A stretch of DNA of 64,000 nucleotides from NCBI RefSeq assembly GCF_018617385.1, contig NZ_JACSKA010000001.1, positions 806,001 through 870,000 of the forward strand. The letters are read 5' to 3'. Below, piece after piece: positions 42,803 through 50,503 of this stretch (positions are counted from its first letter, which is position 1; each line of letters begins with the position of its first letter). The translations under genes were made by a program, and so were the position numbers. The notes beneath the pieces are model-generated. The model saw nothing but the letters and a program-made list of their open reading frames with translations, had not been told where the DNA came from and did not search any database. The stretch comes from Exiguobacterium sp018617385 (GTDB lineage: Bacteria; Bacillota; Bacilli; Exiguobacteriales; Exiguobacteriaceae).

Positions 42803-43876
42803 ATGGATCAGAAGACGAGAGATTTATTTAAGACGCTAACAGAACTCCCGGGAGCTCCTGGGTTCGAGTCTGAAGTTCGTCAATTTGTACGTGGACGAAT
42901 TGAACCCCATTCAGATGAAATTGTCACGGATGGCATCGGATCAATTTTTGGAAAACGTGTCGGAGACGAGTCGGGACCGAAAGTCATGGTAGCCGGACAT
43001 ATGGATGAGGTCGCTTTTATGGTGACACGGATTACCGAGAACGGCATGCTTTACATACAACCACTCGGTGGCTGGTGGAGCCAAGTGCTCATGGCGCAAC
43101 GTTTCGACATCATCACGTCGAACGGTAAAATTCCGGGTGTCGTCGCTTCCACACCGCCTCATTTGTTAGGTCCAGATGCAATGAGTAAACCGATGGACAT
43201 CAAGCAGATGTTTATCGATATCGGAGCAGATTCGAAAGAAGAAGCAGAGTCATGGGGTGTACGTCCGGGGGTCCCTGCTGTCCCATCGAGCGCATTTACC
43301 CCACTTCATCACCCGAAAAAGATTATGGCCAAAGCTTGGGACAATCGTTATGGCGTCGGTCTTGCAATCGAATTGTTGGAGGAAACGACAAAAGCGGATC
43401 ATCCAAACATCTTGTTCTCGGGTGCTACCGTACAAGAAGAAGTCGGATTACGTGGAGCGCAGACGGCATCTGAATTGATTCAGCCAGATGTGGCACTCGT
43501 ACTTGATGCTTCACCGGCTAATGATGCTTCAGGAAGTAAAACGGAGTTCGGTCAGCTCGGTGAGGGAGCATTGATCCGAATTTTAGATCGCGTCATGGTC
43601 ATGTCTCCTGAAATGCGTGATTTCTTACTCGATACGGCTTCAGACGAAAACATCAAGACACAATATTTCGTCTCGCCAGGCGGCACCGATGCGGGGCGCG
43701 TTCACATGAGCGGAGAAGGGGTGCCGACAGCCGTCATTGGCGTCGCATCTCGTTATATCCATACACACGCCTCGATTCTTCATACGGATGACTACGATGC
43801 AGCGAAAGCGTTGCTCAAAGCGTTGGTCAAGCGGCTTGATCGTTCGACACTTGAAACGCTACGTCCGTCTCGTTAA
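42803..43876 (+). CDS. ytoP: M42 family aminopeptidase (YtoP-like)
   Basis: A 357-residue cocatalytic metalloaminopeptidase. Metal ligands and catalytic residues are visible: AGHMDEVAFMV (His about 65, Asp), AWDNRYG (Asp about 177), VQEEVGLRGA (Glu pair about 212), LDASPA (Asp about 232) and the C-terminal THASILHTDDY (His about 320). It removes N-terminal residues from peptides in the cytoplasm. ATG 42803 is preceded by AAAGGATGATGAA. Resemblance to glutamyl aminopeptidase/endoglucanase-annotated proteins is a naming artefact of the family. Confidence 0.92.
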   Translation: MDQKTRDLFKTLTELPGAPGFESEVRQFVRGRIEPHSDEIVTDGIGSIFGKRVGDESGPKVMVAGHMDEVAFMVTRITENGMLYIQPLGGWWSQVLMAQRFDIITSNGKIPGVVASTPPHLLGPDAMSKPMDIKQMFIDIGADSKEEAESWGVRPGVPAVPSSAFTPLHHPKKIMAKAWDNRYGVGLAIELLEETTKADHPNILFSGATVQEEVGLRGAQTASELIQPDVALVLDASPANDASGSKTEFGQLGEGALIRILDRVMVMSPEMRDFLLDTASDENIKTQYFVSPGGTDAGRVHMSGEGVPTAVIGVASRYIHTHASILHTDDYDAAKALLKALVKRLDRSTLETLRPSR

Positions 43877-43886
43877 ATCAAACATT

Positions 43887-43920
43887 CCGTTCACTCGAAA
43901 GATGAGTGGACGGTTTTTTT
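43887..43920 (+). terminator. Terminator after ytoP
   Basis: CCGTTCACTC / GAGTGGACGG stem followed by seven T. Confidence 0.88.
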
Positions 43921-43930
43921 ATGGATGTTC

Positions 43931-43958
43931 TTGCTATTTCATGAAAACGTCTTATACT
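43931..43958 (+). promoter_or_regulatory. Promoter of the EIIC gene
   Basis: TTGCTA (43931-43936), 16-bp spacer, TATACT (43953-43958). Confidence 0.55.
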
Positions 43959-43964
43959 GATAAA

Positions 43965-44008
43965 GGTGTTTATACATGTATGTTACTCATGACAAGACAC
44001 CTGTATAA
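43965..44008 (+). other. Leader with interleaved complementary arms (pseudoknot-capable)
   Basis: GGTGT (43965-43969) and TTATACA (43970-43976) are complementary to ACACC (43997-44001) and TGTATAA (44002-44008), in the order a-b-a'-b'. That allows a pseudoknot or two alternative helices at the 5' end of the mRNA, just before the AAGGAGG ribosome site. Confidence 0.4.
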
Positions 44009-44026
44009 GTGTAAGGAGGATATGTT

Positions 44027-45043
44027 ATGTTCAAGAAAAAAGGAATCTCATTGAGCCCGTCGCTTTATTTTGTGACGGCGCTAAGTTATATGGCGCTTGG
44101 TTTGTTTAGTACGTTAATCATCGGTCTGATCATGAAAACGATTGGAGGTCAGCTCGAAGGAACGACATTCACAGGGATGAGTGCCACGTTGATTCAAATC
44201 GGGGATGTCGCCATGAGTTTGACCGGACCGGCAATCGGGATTGCCATCGCCTATGCATTAGAGGCGCCGCCGCTCATTTTGTTTTCTGCGCTCGTTGTCG
44301 GGGCGTTTGGATATGAGTTCGGACCGGCAGGAAGTTACGTTGCGACGATTCTTGCGGTCGAAGTCTCAAAACTTGTCTCTAAATCGACGAAACTAGATAT
44401 TTTAGTGACGCCGTTCACAACGATTGCCGTAGGCTACCTCACTGCGACGTATATCGGCAAGTATGTCGGCTTATTCATGACGCAGCTCGGTGGTTGGATT
44501 GAATGGGGAACGGAGCAACAGCCGTTGTTCATGGGAGTGGTCGTCGCGACATTGATGGGACTTGCGTTAACGGCACCGATTTCAAGTGCGGCCATCGCAT
44601 TGATGCTCGGTTTGAACGGAATTGCCGCTGGAGCAGCGACTGTCGGTTGCGCGGCTCAGATGATTGGGTTTGCCATCACGAGTTATCGTGATAATGGGGT
44701 CGGTGGGGCGATTGCTCAAGGAATCGGCACCTCGATGCTTCAAGTCGGGAACATTGTGAAAAACCCTTGGATTCTTCTTCCGCCAACAATGGCCGGGGCT
44801 GTATTGGCTCCAATCGCGATTCTGTTGTTTGAACTGGAAAGTGTCGCTGCCGGGGCAGGCATGGGAACAAGTGGACTCGTCGGCCCGATTGTCATGCTTG
44901 AAACGATGGGCTTTAGCTGGTATACCTTTCTCGTCGTCCTTGGTTTCCTCATAATTGGACCAGCCTTATTGAGTTACGCGGTATACGTAGTCTTGCGAAG
45001 AACCGGTCGGATTCAACCGAATGATTTAAAAATTGATTACTAA
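44027..45043 (+). CDS. Stand-alone PTS EIIC (PTS_EIIC_2 family)
   Basis: A 338-residue membrane protein with about ten hydrophobic segments and small-residue-rich helices such as ALTAPISSAAIALMLGLNGIAAGAATVGCAAQMIGFA. It matches my picture of the PTS_EIIC_2 family, sugar permeases that occur without fused EIIA or EIIB domains. No PTS partner genes are adjacent, so its substrate is unknown and it may not act as a classical PTS permease. ATG 44027 follows TAAGGAGG. Confidence 0.8.
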   Translation: MFKKKGISLSPSLYFVTALSYMALGLFSTLIIGLIMKTIGGQLEGTTFTGMSATLIQIGDVAMSLTGPAIGIAIAYALEAPPLILFSALVVGAFGYEFGPAGSYVATILAVEVSKLVSKSTKLDILVTPFTTIAVGYLTATYIGKYVGLFMTQLGGWIEWGTEQQPLFMGVVVATLMGLALTAPISSAAIALMLGLNGIAAGAATVGCAAQMIGFAITSYRDNGVGGAIAQGIGTSMLQVGNIVKNPWILLPPTMAGAVLAPIAILLFELESVAAGAGMGTSGLVGPIVMLETMGFSWYTFLVVLGFLIIGPALLSYAVYVVLRRTGRIQPNDLKIDY

Positions 45044-45046
45044 AGA

Positions 45047-45078
45047 AGAGCAATGTTTCGAGGAACGTTGCTCTTTTT
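45047..45078. terminator. Shared terminator between the EIIC gene and a minus-strand gene
   Basis: AGAGCAATGTT / AACGTTGCTCT stem (one G-T), T tract on the plus strand, next to the minus-strand stop codon. Confidence 0.85.
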
Positions 45079-45410
45079 CATCCAATTCCGAACCACATTT
45101 TCACGGACTCAACCGTCTCACGAGGGACGCGGAAACTGATTAAGAATAACATGAGCACAATCACGTAAATGGGGATCAAGAAACGCTTTCGAACGATGGG
45201 TAAGTGACGTGCCAATTTCTTGAGATATTTTTCGAGCACATAAATGACGGCGAAACCGACAACGAGCCAAATCAAGATCTCTAGTCTCGTTTTATCAGTG
45301 TCAATAAACAAGTAGCCGTATCGCAAAATGGCAAGCATTCCAAATACACCGACCATCTGTTCAAGAGGGTGCTTCATTTCAGGGTTTAACGTTTCGCGTG
45401 TTAATTTCAT
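45078..45410 (-). CDS. Hypothetical membrane protein with three hydrophobic segments
   Basis: A 110-residue protein with three predicted membrane segments (about 20-36, 44-62, 78-96) separated by a basic loop KYLKKLARHLPIVRKRF. I recognise no family. ATG 45410 has CAGGTGAAG upstream. It lies between the EIIC gene and the ytpP thioredoxin gene, in a region that in B. subtilis holds other small ytp genes, but I cannot match it to one. Confidence 0.65.
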   Translation of the reverse strand: MKLTRETLNPEMKHPLEQMVGVFGMLAILRYGYLFIDTDKTRLEILIWLVVGFAVIYVLEKYLKKLARHLPIVRKRFLIPIYVIVLMLFLISFRVPRETVESVKMWFGIG

Positions 45411-45525
45411 TCAGCTTCACCTGTTTCAACTAGTTTCGGCTTTGATTATAACAAACAGCAGAGCAGAATGTGTGACTTGACTTATGCTATTATAAGTGAG
45501 GAAAAAACGAACAGGAGTGATAATC

Positions 45526-45837
45526 ATGAAACGACTATCAACAATGGCAGAATATATCGAAGCAAAAGAAGCGAAAAGTGTCCTTATGTTTTCGGCGACA
45601 TGGTGTGGAGATTGCCGATTCCTTGACCCGTTCATGCCGGAAATCGAGAAGAAATTTGAAGCATGGACGTTCTATTACGTCGATCGTGACGAGTTCATGG
45701 AACTTGCGCAAGAACTTGATATTTTTGGCATCCCAAGCTTTGTTGCGTTTGAAAATGGCAATGAGGTTGATCGCTACGTCGGTCGTGAACGGAAGACGCC
45801 GGAACAGGTTGAAGCTTTCTTGAACGGATTAGGGTGA
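45526..45837 (+). CDS. ytpP: Thioredoxin-like protein YtpP
   Basis: A 103-residue thioredoxin-fold protein. The active site is WCGDC (about residue 27), in SATWCGDCRFLDPFMPEIE; a cis-Pro stretch GIPSFVAF (about 72) follows. It would act as a cytosolic disulfide oxidoreductase or bacilliredoxin-like protein. ATG 45526 has AGGAGTGAT upstream; the in-frame ATG further up lacks one. A TATTAT -10 with TG upstream stands about 40 bases before. It begins the ytpP-ytpQ-ytpR run and ends 6 bases before ytpQ. Confidence 0.9.
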   Translation: MKRLSTMAEYIEAKEAKSVLMFSATWCGDCRFLDPFMPEIEKKFEAWTFYYVDRDEFMELAQELDIFGIPSFVAFENGNEVDRYVGRERKTPEQVEAFLNGLG

Positions 45838-45843
45838 GCCTTT

Positions 45844-46638
45844 ATGGAACGGAATGAGTTAAGACGTTATCTAGAATCGCATTTTAATGAAGAATACCGT
45901 ACTTCTTACGACCGTGAGAATGAGGTACTGCGCGTCGAGCGGAAATCTGACCGTTTTGGGGTCAATATCCGCCTTGCGCCGATTGTGGCAAAGGCTAAGA
46001 CACGCGGTACGGTTGCCGTCGATGAAGTCATCGAGTATATCGAATCAGCGATGAAGGCGGACGATCAAATCTCCCTTACCGGAAATGAAGATGCCATCTA
46101 TCCGGTCATTCGTTCGAACTCTTTCTCGAAGACGACAAAAAATGGCGAAGCACTTGCATTCACCCCGCACACGGCCGAGACCGCGATTTTTTATGCGCTG
46201 GACCGTGGTAACGGATATCGGTTGATTGAAGAACGCCACCTTTCGGATGAAATGACGCTCGACCGCATCGAGCGAATCGCCCGTGAGAATGTGAAAAAAC
46301 TACCGACCGAGATGAAACAAGACGAAGTGGCTGGAAACCCATTCTACTTCTTATCAACTCGTGATGGCTACGAGGCATCTCGTGTGTTAAATGACGAGTT
46401 TCTTCGGCTAATGGAACGACGGATTGAAGGGGATATGCTCGTCGGTGTCCCGCATCAGGATGTGATGATCGTTGCGGACATTCGAAATGACCAAGGATAT
46501 GATGCGATGCAGCAAATGATGTTTGATTTCTTCACCAATGGTCGAATTCCCGTCACTGCACTCGCCTTTCACTATGAGACGGGGGAACTTGAACCGATTT
46601 TCATTGTCGGAAAAAAGACCCCGCCATCGAACACATAA
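45844..46638 (+). CDS. ytpQ: DUF1444 family protein YtpQ
   Basis: A 264-residue cytoplasmic protein of the DUF1444 family, of unknown function. Family-like stretches are NIRLAPIVAKAKTRG (about 41-55), GNPFYFLSTRDGYEASRVLN (about 163-182) and MLVGVPHQDVMIVADIRND (about 199-217). ATG 45844 lies 6 bases after ytpP. ytpP-ytpQ-ytpR is the B. subtilis order. No catalytic motif is obvious. Confidence 0.9.
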   Translation: MERNELRRYLESHFNEEYRTSYDRENEVLRVERKSDRFGVNIRLAPIVAKAKTRGTVAVDEVIEYIESAMKADDQISLTGNEDAIYPVIRSNSFSKTTKNGEALAFTPHTAETAIFYALDRGNGYRLIEERHLSDEMTLDRIERIARENVKKLPTEMKQDEVAGNPFYFLSTRDGYEASRVLNDEFLRLMERRIEGDMLVGVPHQDVMIVADIRNDQGYDAMQQMMFDFFTNGRIPVTALAFHYETGELEPIFIVGKKTPPSNT

Positions 46639-46686
46639 TCTGATAAAATAAGTGAGATGAGTTTGAAAGAAGGGACGTAGGAACGT

Positions 46687-47307
46687 ATGCAAATGAATGT
46701 GTTTTATAACCGAGAAGGAATCGGTGATGTACTCATGGTGTTGTTAAAAGAAGGAGAACGACATCATCAATCTGTCGAGCGGACGGGAGACGTGGCAATC
46801 GTCAAGTCGGCAGACGGAAAAGTGAACGGGTACAACCTGTTTCAAGCAAGTCAACATGTTGATGTGACAGGATGGAATGGTCCTGTTGAGTTGACAGTCG
46901 AATTAGTGGAACAGTTGCAATCTATCTTAAATGATAACGGGATTGAAGAGGACTTTTCATGGGTTGACGTGACGCCGAAGTTTGTCGTCGGGTATGTTGA
47001 AAGCGCAGTAAAACACCCGGACGCTGACAAACTGTCAATCTGTCAAGTTCAAATCGACCAAGGGACTGTTCAAATAGTATGTGGCGCACCGAATGTGGCA
47101 ACAGGGCAAAAAGTCGTTGTCGCAAAACCGGGTGCGGTGATGCCGACTGGTTTGATTATCCGTCCGTCTGCACTCCGTGGTGAAAGTTCACACGGGATGA
47201 TTTGTTCTGCCCGTGAATTAAACCTTCCGAACGCCCCGCAAGAAAAAGGGATTTTAGTATTAGATGACGAATATGAAGTAGGTACAGCATTTAAAATCGG
47301 TCGCTAA
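46687..47307 (+). CDS. ytpR: tRNA-binding domain protein YtpR
   Basis: A 206-residue protein with an N-terminal DUF4479-type region (about 1-90) and a C-terminal EMAP/Arc1p-like OB-fold tRNA-binding domain (about 98-200): VVGYVESAVKHPDADKLSICQVQID, VCGAPNVATGQKVVVAKPGAVMP and GMICSARELNL. It resembles the N-terminal part of bacterial phenylalanyl-tRNA synthetase beta chain. Its function is unproven. ATG 46687 has GAAGGGACG upstream. The terminator overlaps its stop codon. Confidence 0.9.
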   Translation: MQMNVFYNREGIGDVLMVLLKEGERHHQSVERTGDVAIVKSADGKVNGYNLFQASQHVDVTGWNGPVELTVELVEQLQSILNDNGIEEDFSWVDVTPKFVVGYVESAVKHPDADKLSICQVQIDQGTVQIVCGAPNVATGQKVVVAKPGAVMPTGLIIRPSALRGESSHGMICSARELNLPNAPQEKGILVLDDEYEVGTAFKIGR

Positions 47308-47324
47308 ATTCGACCGATTTTTTG
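47294..47324 (+). terminator. Terminator overlapping the ytpR stop codon
   Basis: AAATCGGTCG (47294-47303) pairs with CGACCGATTT (47311-47320), followed by six T; the loop contains the TAA. Confidence 0.85.
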
Positions 47325-47361
47325 TTAAATATGGATTGAGTGAAAAAGCGAGGAATCAAGT

Positions 47362-48069
47362 ATGGATGCATATGAACGTTCACTGAAGCAACAAGCAGAG
47401 CGAATCAAACGAGAACTGTCGAAAGAAGGACAAAAAGGTTCCCCTCCGCCAAAGGTAGAGGTAACCGAGGAATTTATTCCGTCAGACGTCCCGTCACCGA
47501 TTTATGGATATGCTCGTCCGAAACCAAAGATTGTCCTTCCGGTCGAACACTCTCCCGAAACGAGAGATGCGTATGATTCAACGATGGCATCTACTCATTC
47601 TACGACGGAAGAGCCAATCCAAGAGTCATCTACTGAACCCGTCTCTGAACCTGAATGGAGCAAAGAGTCCAACGAGCTGATTTCCGAGGAAATGGAAATG
47701 GAAGAAAAATCGATTCTTGGTGAAGTTTCGATTTTAGATAATGGCTTTTCATCTGTTTTTATGCAATCAACGGATTTATCCCGTTCAAAAAAGGAGACGG
47801 TCGTAGAGGCTCATCAAGATGCCACTCCTCATACTGACCTAGATATTGACGGATCGGCGGAACAAATCGGTCCGTCGCTTGAGCAGATTGCAGAAAGATT
47901 ACAAACACCATCTGAACAGCAAGAAGTGCCATCTGACACAGATTTGACACCAGCGGTTCAAGTCTCATTTAAAGCGGATCAACCGCCTGTAAATGTGATG
48001 ATGACGCCAAAAGATCGTATGGCGATGTACCGCAGCCGACGACTTGCGCAAAAAAACAATAATCTGTAA
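47362..48069 (+). CDS. SftA-locus protein lacking the FtsK motor (linker-only)
   Basis: A 235-residue, acidic, low-complexity protein at the site (between ytpR and murC) where B. subtilis has sftA (ytpS), a DNA translocase. Two stretches recall SftA linkers: FIPSDVPSPIYGYARP (about 39-54) and PVNVMMTPKDRMAMYRSRR (about 212-230), the latter resembling sequence found just before the ATPase of SftA-type proteins. It ends there, with no Walker A, no Walker B, no gamma domain and no remnant in the 85 bases to murC. No membrane segment is seen. I cannot tell whether it is a functional linker protein or a decayed gene. Confidence 0.65.
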   Translation: MDAYERSLKQQAERIKRELSKEGQKGSPPPKVEVTEEFIPSDVPSPIYGYARPKPKIVLPVEHSPETRDAYDSTMASTHSTTEEPIQESSTEPVSEPEWSKESNELISEEMEMEEKSILGEVSILDNGFSSVFMQSTDLSRSKKETVVEAHQDATPHTDLDIDGSAEQIGPSLEQIAERLQTPSEQQEVPSDTDLTPAVQVSFKADQPPVNVMMTPKDRMAMYRSRRLAQKNNNL

Positions 48070-48154
48070 TAGCACGACTCTGTGAGTTTTGCTATAATGA
48101 CAAAGGTTTGTCGCATTTTGACGAGCCGCAATGAATTAGGGGGGCTATTTACAG

Positions 48155-49462
48155 ATGAACCGTTATCACTTCGTCGGAATTAAAGGAACGGGCATGAGTC
48201 CTTTAGCTCAAATTTTATTTGATATGAACAATGAGGTCCGTGGATCGGACGTTGAAAAAGCATTTTTTACAGAAGAAGCATTGAACCGTAAAGGGATTGA
48301 AATTTTGCCATTCGATCCTGAAAATATTTCGGAAGACCAAATCGTTGTGCAAGGAAACGCGTTCAGTGATGATCATCCAGAAATCGTGCGTGCACGTGAA
48401 CTCGGATTGACGATTTATAAGTATTACGAGTTTTTAGGTGAACTCGCGAACCATTACACGAGTGTCGCCATCACCGGGTCACACGGGAAGACGTCAACGA
48501 CGGGATTACTTGCACACGTCATGCGTGGAATCGAACCGACATCGTTCTTAATCGGCGATGGCACGGGAGAAGGAGTGGCGGATTCGAAAAACTTCGTCTT
48601 CGAAGCTTGTGAGTACAAGCGTCATTTCTTATACTACCGTCCAGACTACGCGATTATGACGAATATCGACTTTGACCATTCGGACTATTTCTCTGGTCTT
48701 GATGATGTCATTGACGCTTTCCAAGAAATGGCGAAACAAGTGAAGAAAGGAATCATTGCTTGTGGCGATGACGAAAATCTTCAACAGATTCAAGCCAACG
48801 TGCCGCTCGTCTATTATGGTTTCGGGGCGCACAATGATTTCCGTGCTGAACAGGTCACATCGACAGAAAATGGAACGACATTTGATGTCTTTTTGCGTGA
48901 TGACTTTTACGGAACGTTCCGGATTCCTGGATATGGAGACCACAGCGTGTTGAACGCGCTCGCTGTCATTGCGACATGCGACTACGAGAACTTGCCGAAA
49001 GAATTGGTGAAAGAGCGTCTTGAGACGTTCAATGGTGTAAAACGCCGATTCAGTGAATCGACGTTAAACGACCAAGTGCTTGTCGATGACTACGCGCATC
49101 ATCCGCGTGAGATCAGTGCAACGGTCGAAGCGGCTCGGAAAAAGTATGGCAATCGAGAAGTCGTTGCGATTTTCCAACCACATACGTATACACGCTTGAA
49201 ATCATTCATGGACGATTTTGCGACGGCATTGGCCGAAGCAGACACTGTCTATTTATGTGATATTTTCGGTTCAGCACGTGAGCAGGAAGGAACGGTCACA
49301 ATCGAAGACCTCCAATCACGAATCGAAGGCGCGCATATTTTAAAACGTGGTGGTACAGGCGTGTTACGCAACCATGCCGATGCCGTGCTCTTATTCATGG
49401 GTGCCGGTGATATTCAAACGTATCAGCGCGAATATGAAGAAGTTGTAAAACTTGAAGCATAA
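48155..49462 (+). CDS. murC: UDP-N-acetylmuramate-L-alanine ligase
   Basis: A 435-residue cytoplasmic Mur ligase that adds the first residue of the peptidoglycan stem peptide. HFVGIKGTGMSPLA is the N-terminal UDP-binding loop, ITGSHGKTSTTGLL (about 108-121) the ATP P-loop, and VDDYAHHPREISAT (about 310) the conserved C-terminal domain sequence. A TGCTATAAT extended -10 lies about 60 bases upstream and ATG 48155 has AGGGGGGCTA before it. Confidence 0.97.
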   Translation: MNRYHFVGIKGTGMSPLAQILFDMNNEVRGSDVEKAFFTEEALNRKGIEILPFDPENISEDQIVVQGNAFSDDHPEIVRARELGLTIYKYYEFLGELANHYTSVAITGSHGKTSTTGLLAHVMRGIEPTSFLIGDGTGEGVADSKNFVFEACEYKRHFLYYRPDYAIMTNIDFDHSDYFSGLDDVIDAFQEMAKQVKKGIIACGDDENLQQIQANVPLVYYGFGAHNDFRAEQVTSTENGTTFDVFLRDDFYGTFRIPGYGDHSVLNALAVIATCDYENLPKELVKERLETFNGVKRRFSESTLNDQVLVDDYAHHPREISATVEAARKKYGNREVVAIFQPHTYTRLKSFMDDFATALAEADTVYLCDIFGSAREQEGTVTIEDLQSRIEGAHILKRGGTGVLRNHADAVLLFMGAGDIQTYQREYEEVVKLEA

Positions 49463-49468
49463 GTGTGA

Positions 49469-49493
49469 AGGGAGACGAAAGTCTCTCTTTTTT
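49469..49493 (+). terminator. Terminator after murC
   Basis: AGGGAGAC-GAAA-GTCTCTCT followed by six T. Confidence 0.88.
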
Positions 49494-49558
49494 ATGTTTA
49501 GCCATCCAAAATCTCGGTAATAGTAGTATCGATGAATATGACAAAGGAGATGTTAGGA

Positions 49559-50011
49559 ATGGCTAGTCAAGTTGCGCTCAACACATTGAACAAAGAAGTA
49601 GCGAACTATGGATTACTGTTTGTAAAACTTCATAATTATCATTGGTATATCAGTGGACCGCACTTCTTCACGTACCATGAAAAACTAGAAGAGCTCTATA
49701 ATCTAGTGGCAGAACTTTATGATGACGTGGCAGAACGCCTACTAATGAATGACGGCGAACCGTTTGCGACGATGAAAGAGTATCTTGAACATTCGACGTT
49801 AAAAGAAGGCGATCGTCATGCCGAGACAGATCAGATGATTAAAGACATCATCAGTGACTTCAAACAAATCCGTCAAGAGATGCAAGACGCGATGGAGAAA
49901 TTTGAGGATGGCGATGAGGCGATTGAAGATACATTCGTCTCTCATATCGAGCGACTCGAAAAAGAAATTTGGATGATGTCTGCAGCCCTTGGGAAGAAAA
50001 CAAAATTATAA
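49559..50011 (+). CDS. dps: Dps family ferritin-like DNA-binding protein
   Basis: A 150-residue Dps/MrgA protein that oxidises and stores iron in a 12-mer. The inter-subunit ferroxidase signature is KLHNYHWYISGPHFFTYHEKLEELYNLVAELYDDVAERLL (His about 22 and 36, Glu about 50, Asp about 51). ATG 49559 has AAAGGAG 9 bases upstream; in-frame ATG 49532 lacks a ribosome site. It ends exactly where the left repeat of a non-coding element begins (50012). Peroxide regulation is usual in the family, but no PerR box was identified. Confidence 0.93.
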   Translation: MASQVALNTLNKEVANYGLLFVKLHNYHWYISGPHFFTYHEKLEELYNLVAELYDDVAERLLMNDGEPFATMKEYLEHSTLKEGDRHAETDQMIKDIISDFKQIRQEMQDAMEKFEDGDEAIEDTFVSHIERLEKEIWMMSAALGKKTKL

Positions 50012-50020
50012 ACATAAAAA

Positions 50021-50045
50021 TGGTGCGCCTTTGTCAGGCGCACCA
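50021..50045 (-). terminator. Left outward-facing terminator-like hairpin of the element
   Basis: TGGTGCGCC / GGCGCACCA stem, 7-base loop. Five A precede it on the plus strand, so it terminates transcription from the right. Confidence 0.6.
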
Positions 50046-50197
50046 CAGTTTGTTGACAAATAACATGTTCGAACTCGTCCTTCCGGCGCCCACGCTTTCC
50101 TCAGGCAATCCCGGAGCCGCATCGCGACCTAGGTCGCTGCTGGGTCTCCGTCGGATTGCTTTCCTGAAGGAGTCGGGGCGCCGTCGGGCGAGCAACG

Positions 50198-50235
50198 CAA
50201 ACGGTCGTCATCTGGCGGCCGTTTGTCTTTTTCTA
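50198..50235 (+). terminator. Internal hairpin with T tract inside the element
   Basis: CAAACGGTCG / CGGCCGTTTG stem (50198-50225, one G-T), 8-base loop, then TCTTTTTCT. It could end a plus-strand transcript within the element. Confidence 0.55.
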
Positions 50236-50470
50236 AGACCACGACGGCCGAAGAAAAGCTTGGTATTTACTTTGAATCGATGTTTTAGGGGAAAGGGAAG
50301 GTAAACACCGAGCCCGCCCGTCATCAATCCCGAGATCATCCGCCTCGGCCCGCCGTTCAACATCCGTTCCGTTCGTCAGACCGTGGAGGATGGAGCGGCT
50401 CCCTGCTTGCCCCTAGGAAAGCGAGCCATGTCCGGATTGGGCATAAGACCTATACTTTGTCTACAGTCTG

Positions 50471-50500
50471 TGGTGCGCCTTTGTCAGGCGCACCATTTTT
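50471..50500 (+). terminator. Right outward-facing terminator-like hairpin of the element
   Basis: The same 25-nt hairpin as at 50021, followed by five T on the plus strand, just before the ampS stop codon. Confidence 0.6.
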
Positions 50501-50503
50501 ATG

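Noticed and set aside
50008..50304. ORF of about 110 codons covering the left half of the inverted-repeat element
   Set aside because: It runs through palindromes and a terminator hairpin, has no ribosome site and gives an Arg/Ser/Leu-rich translation with no recognisable fold.
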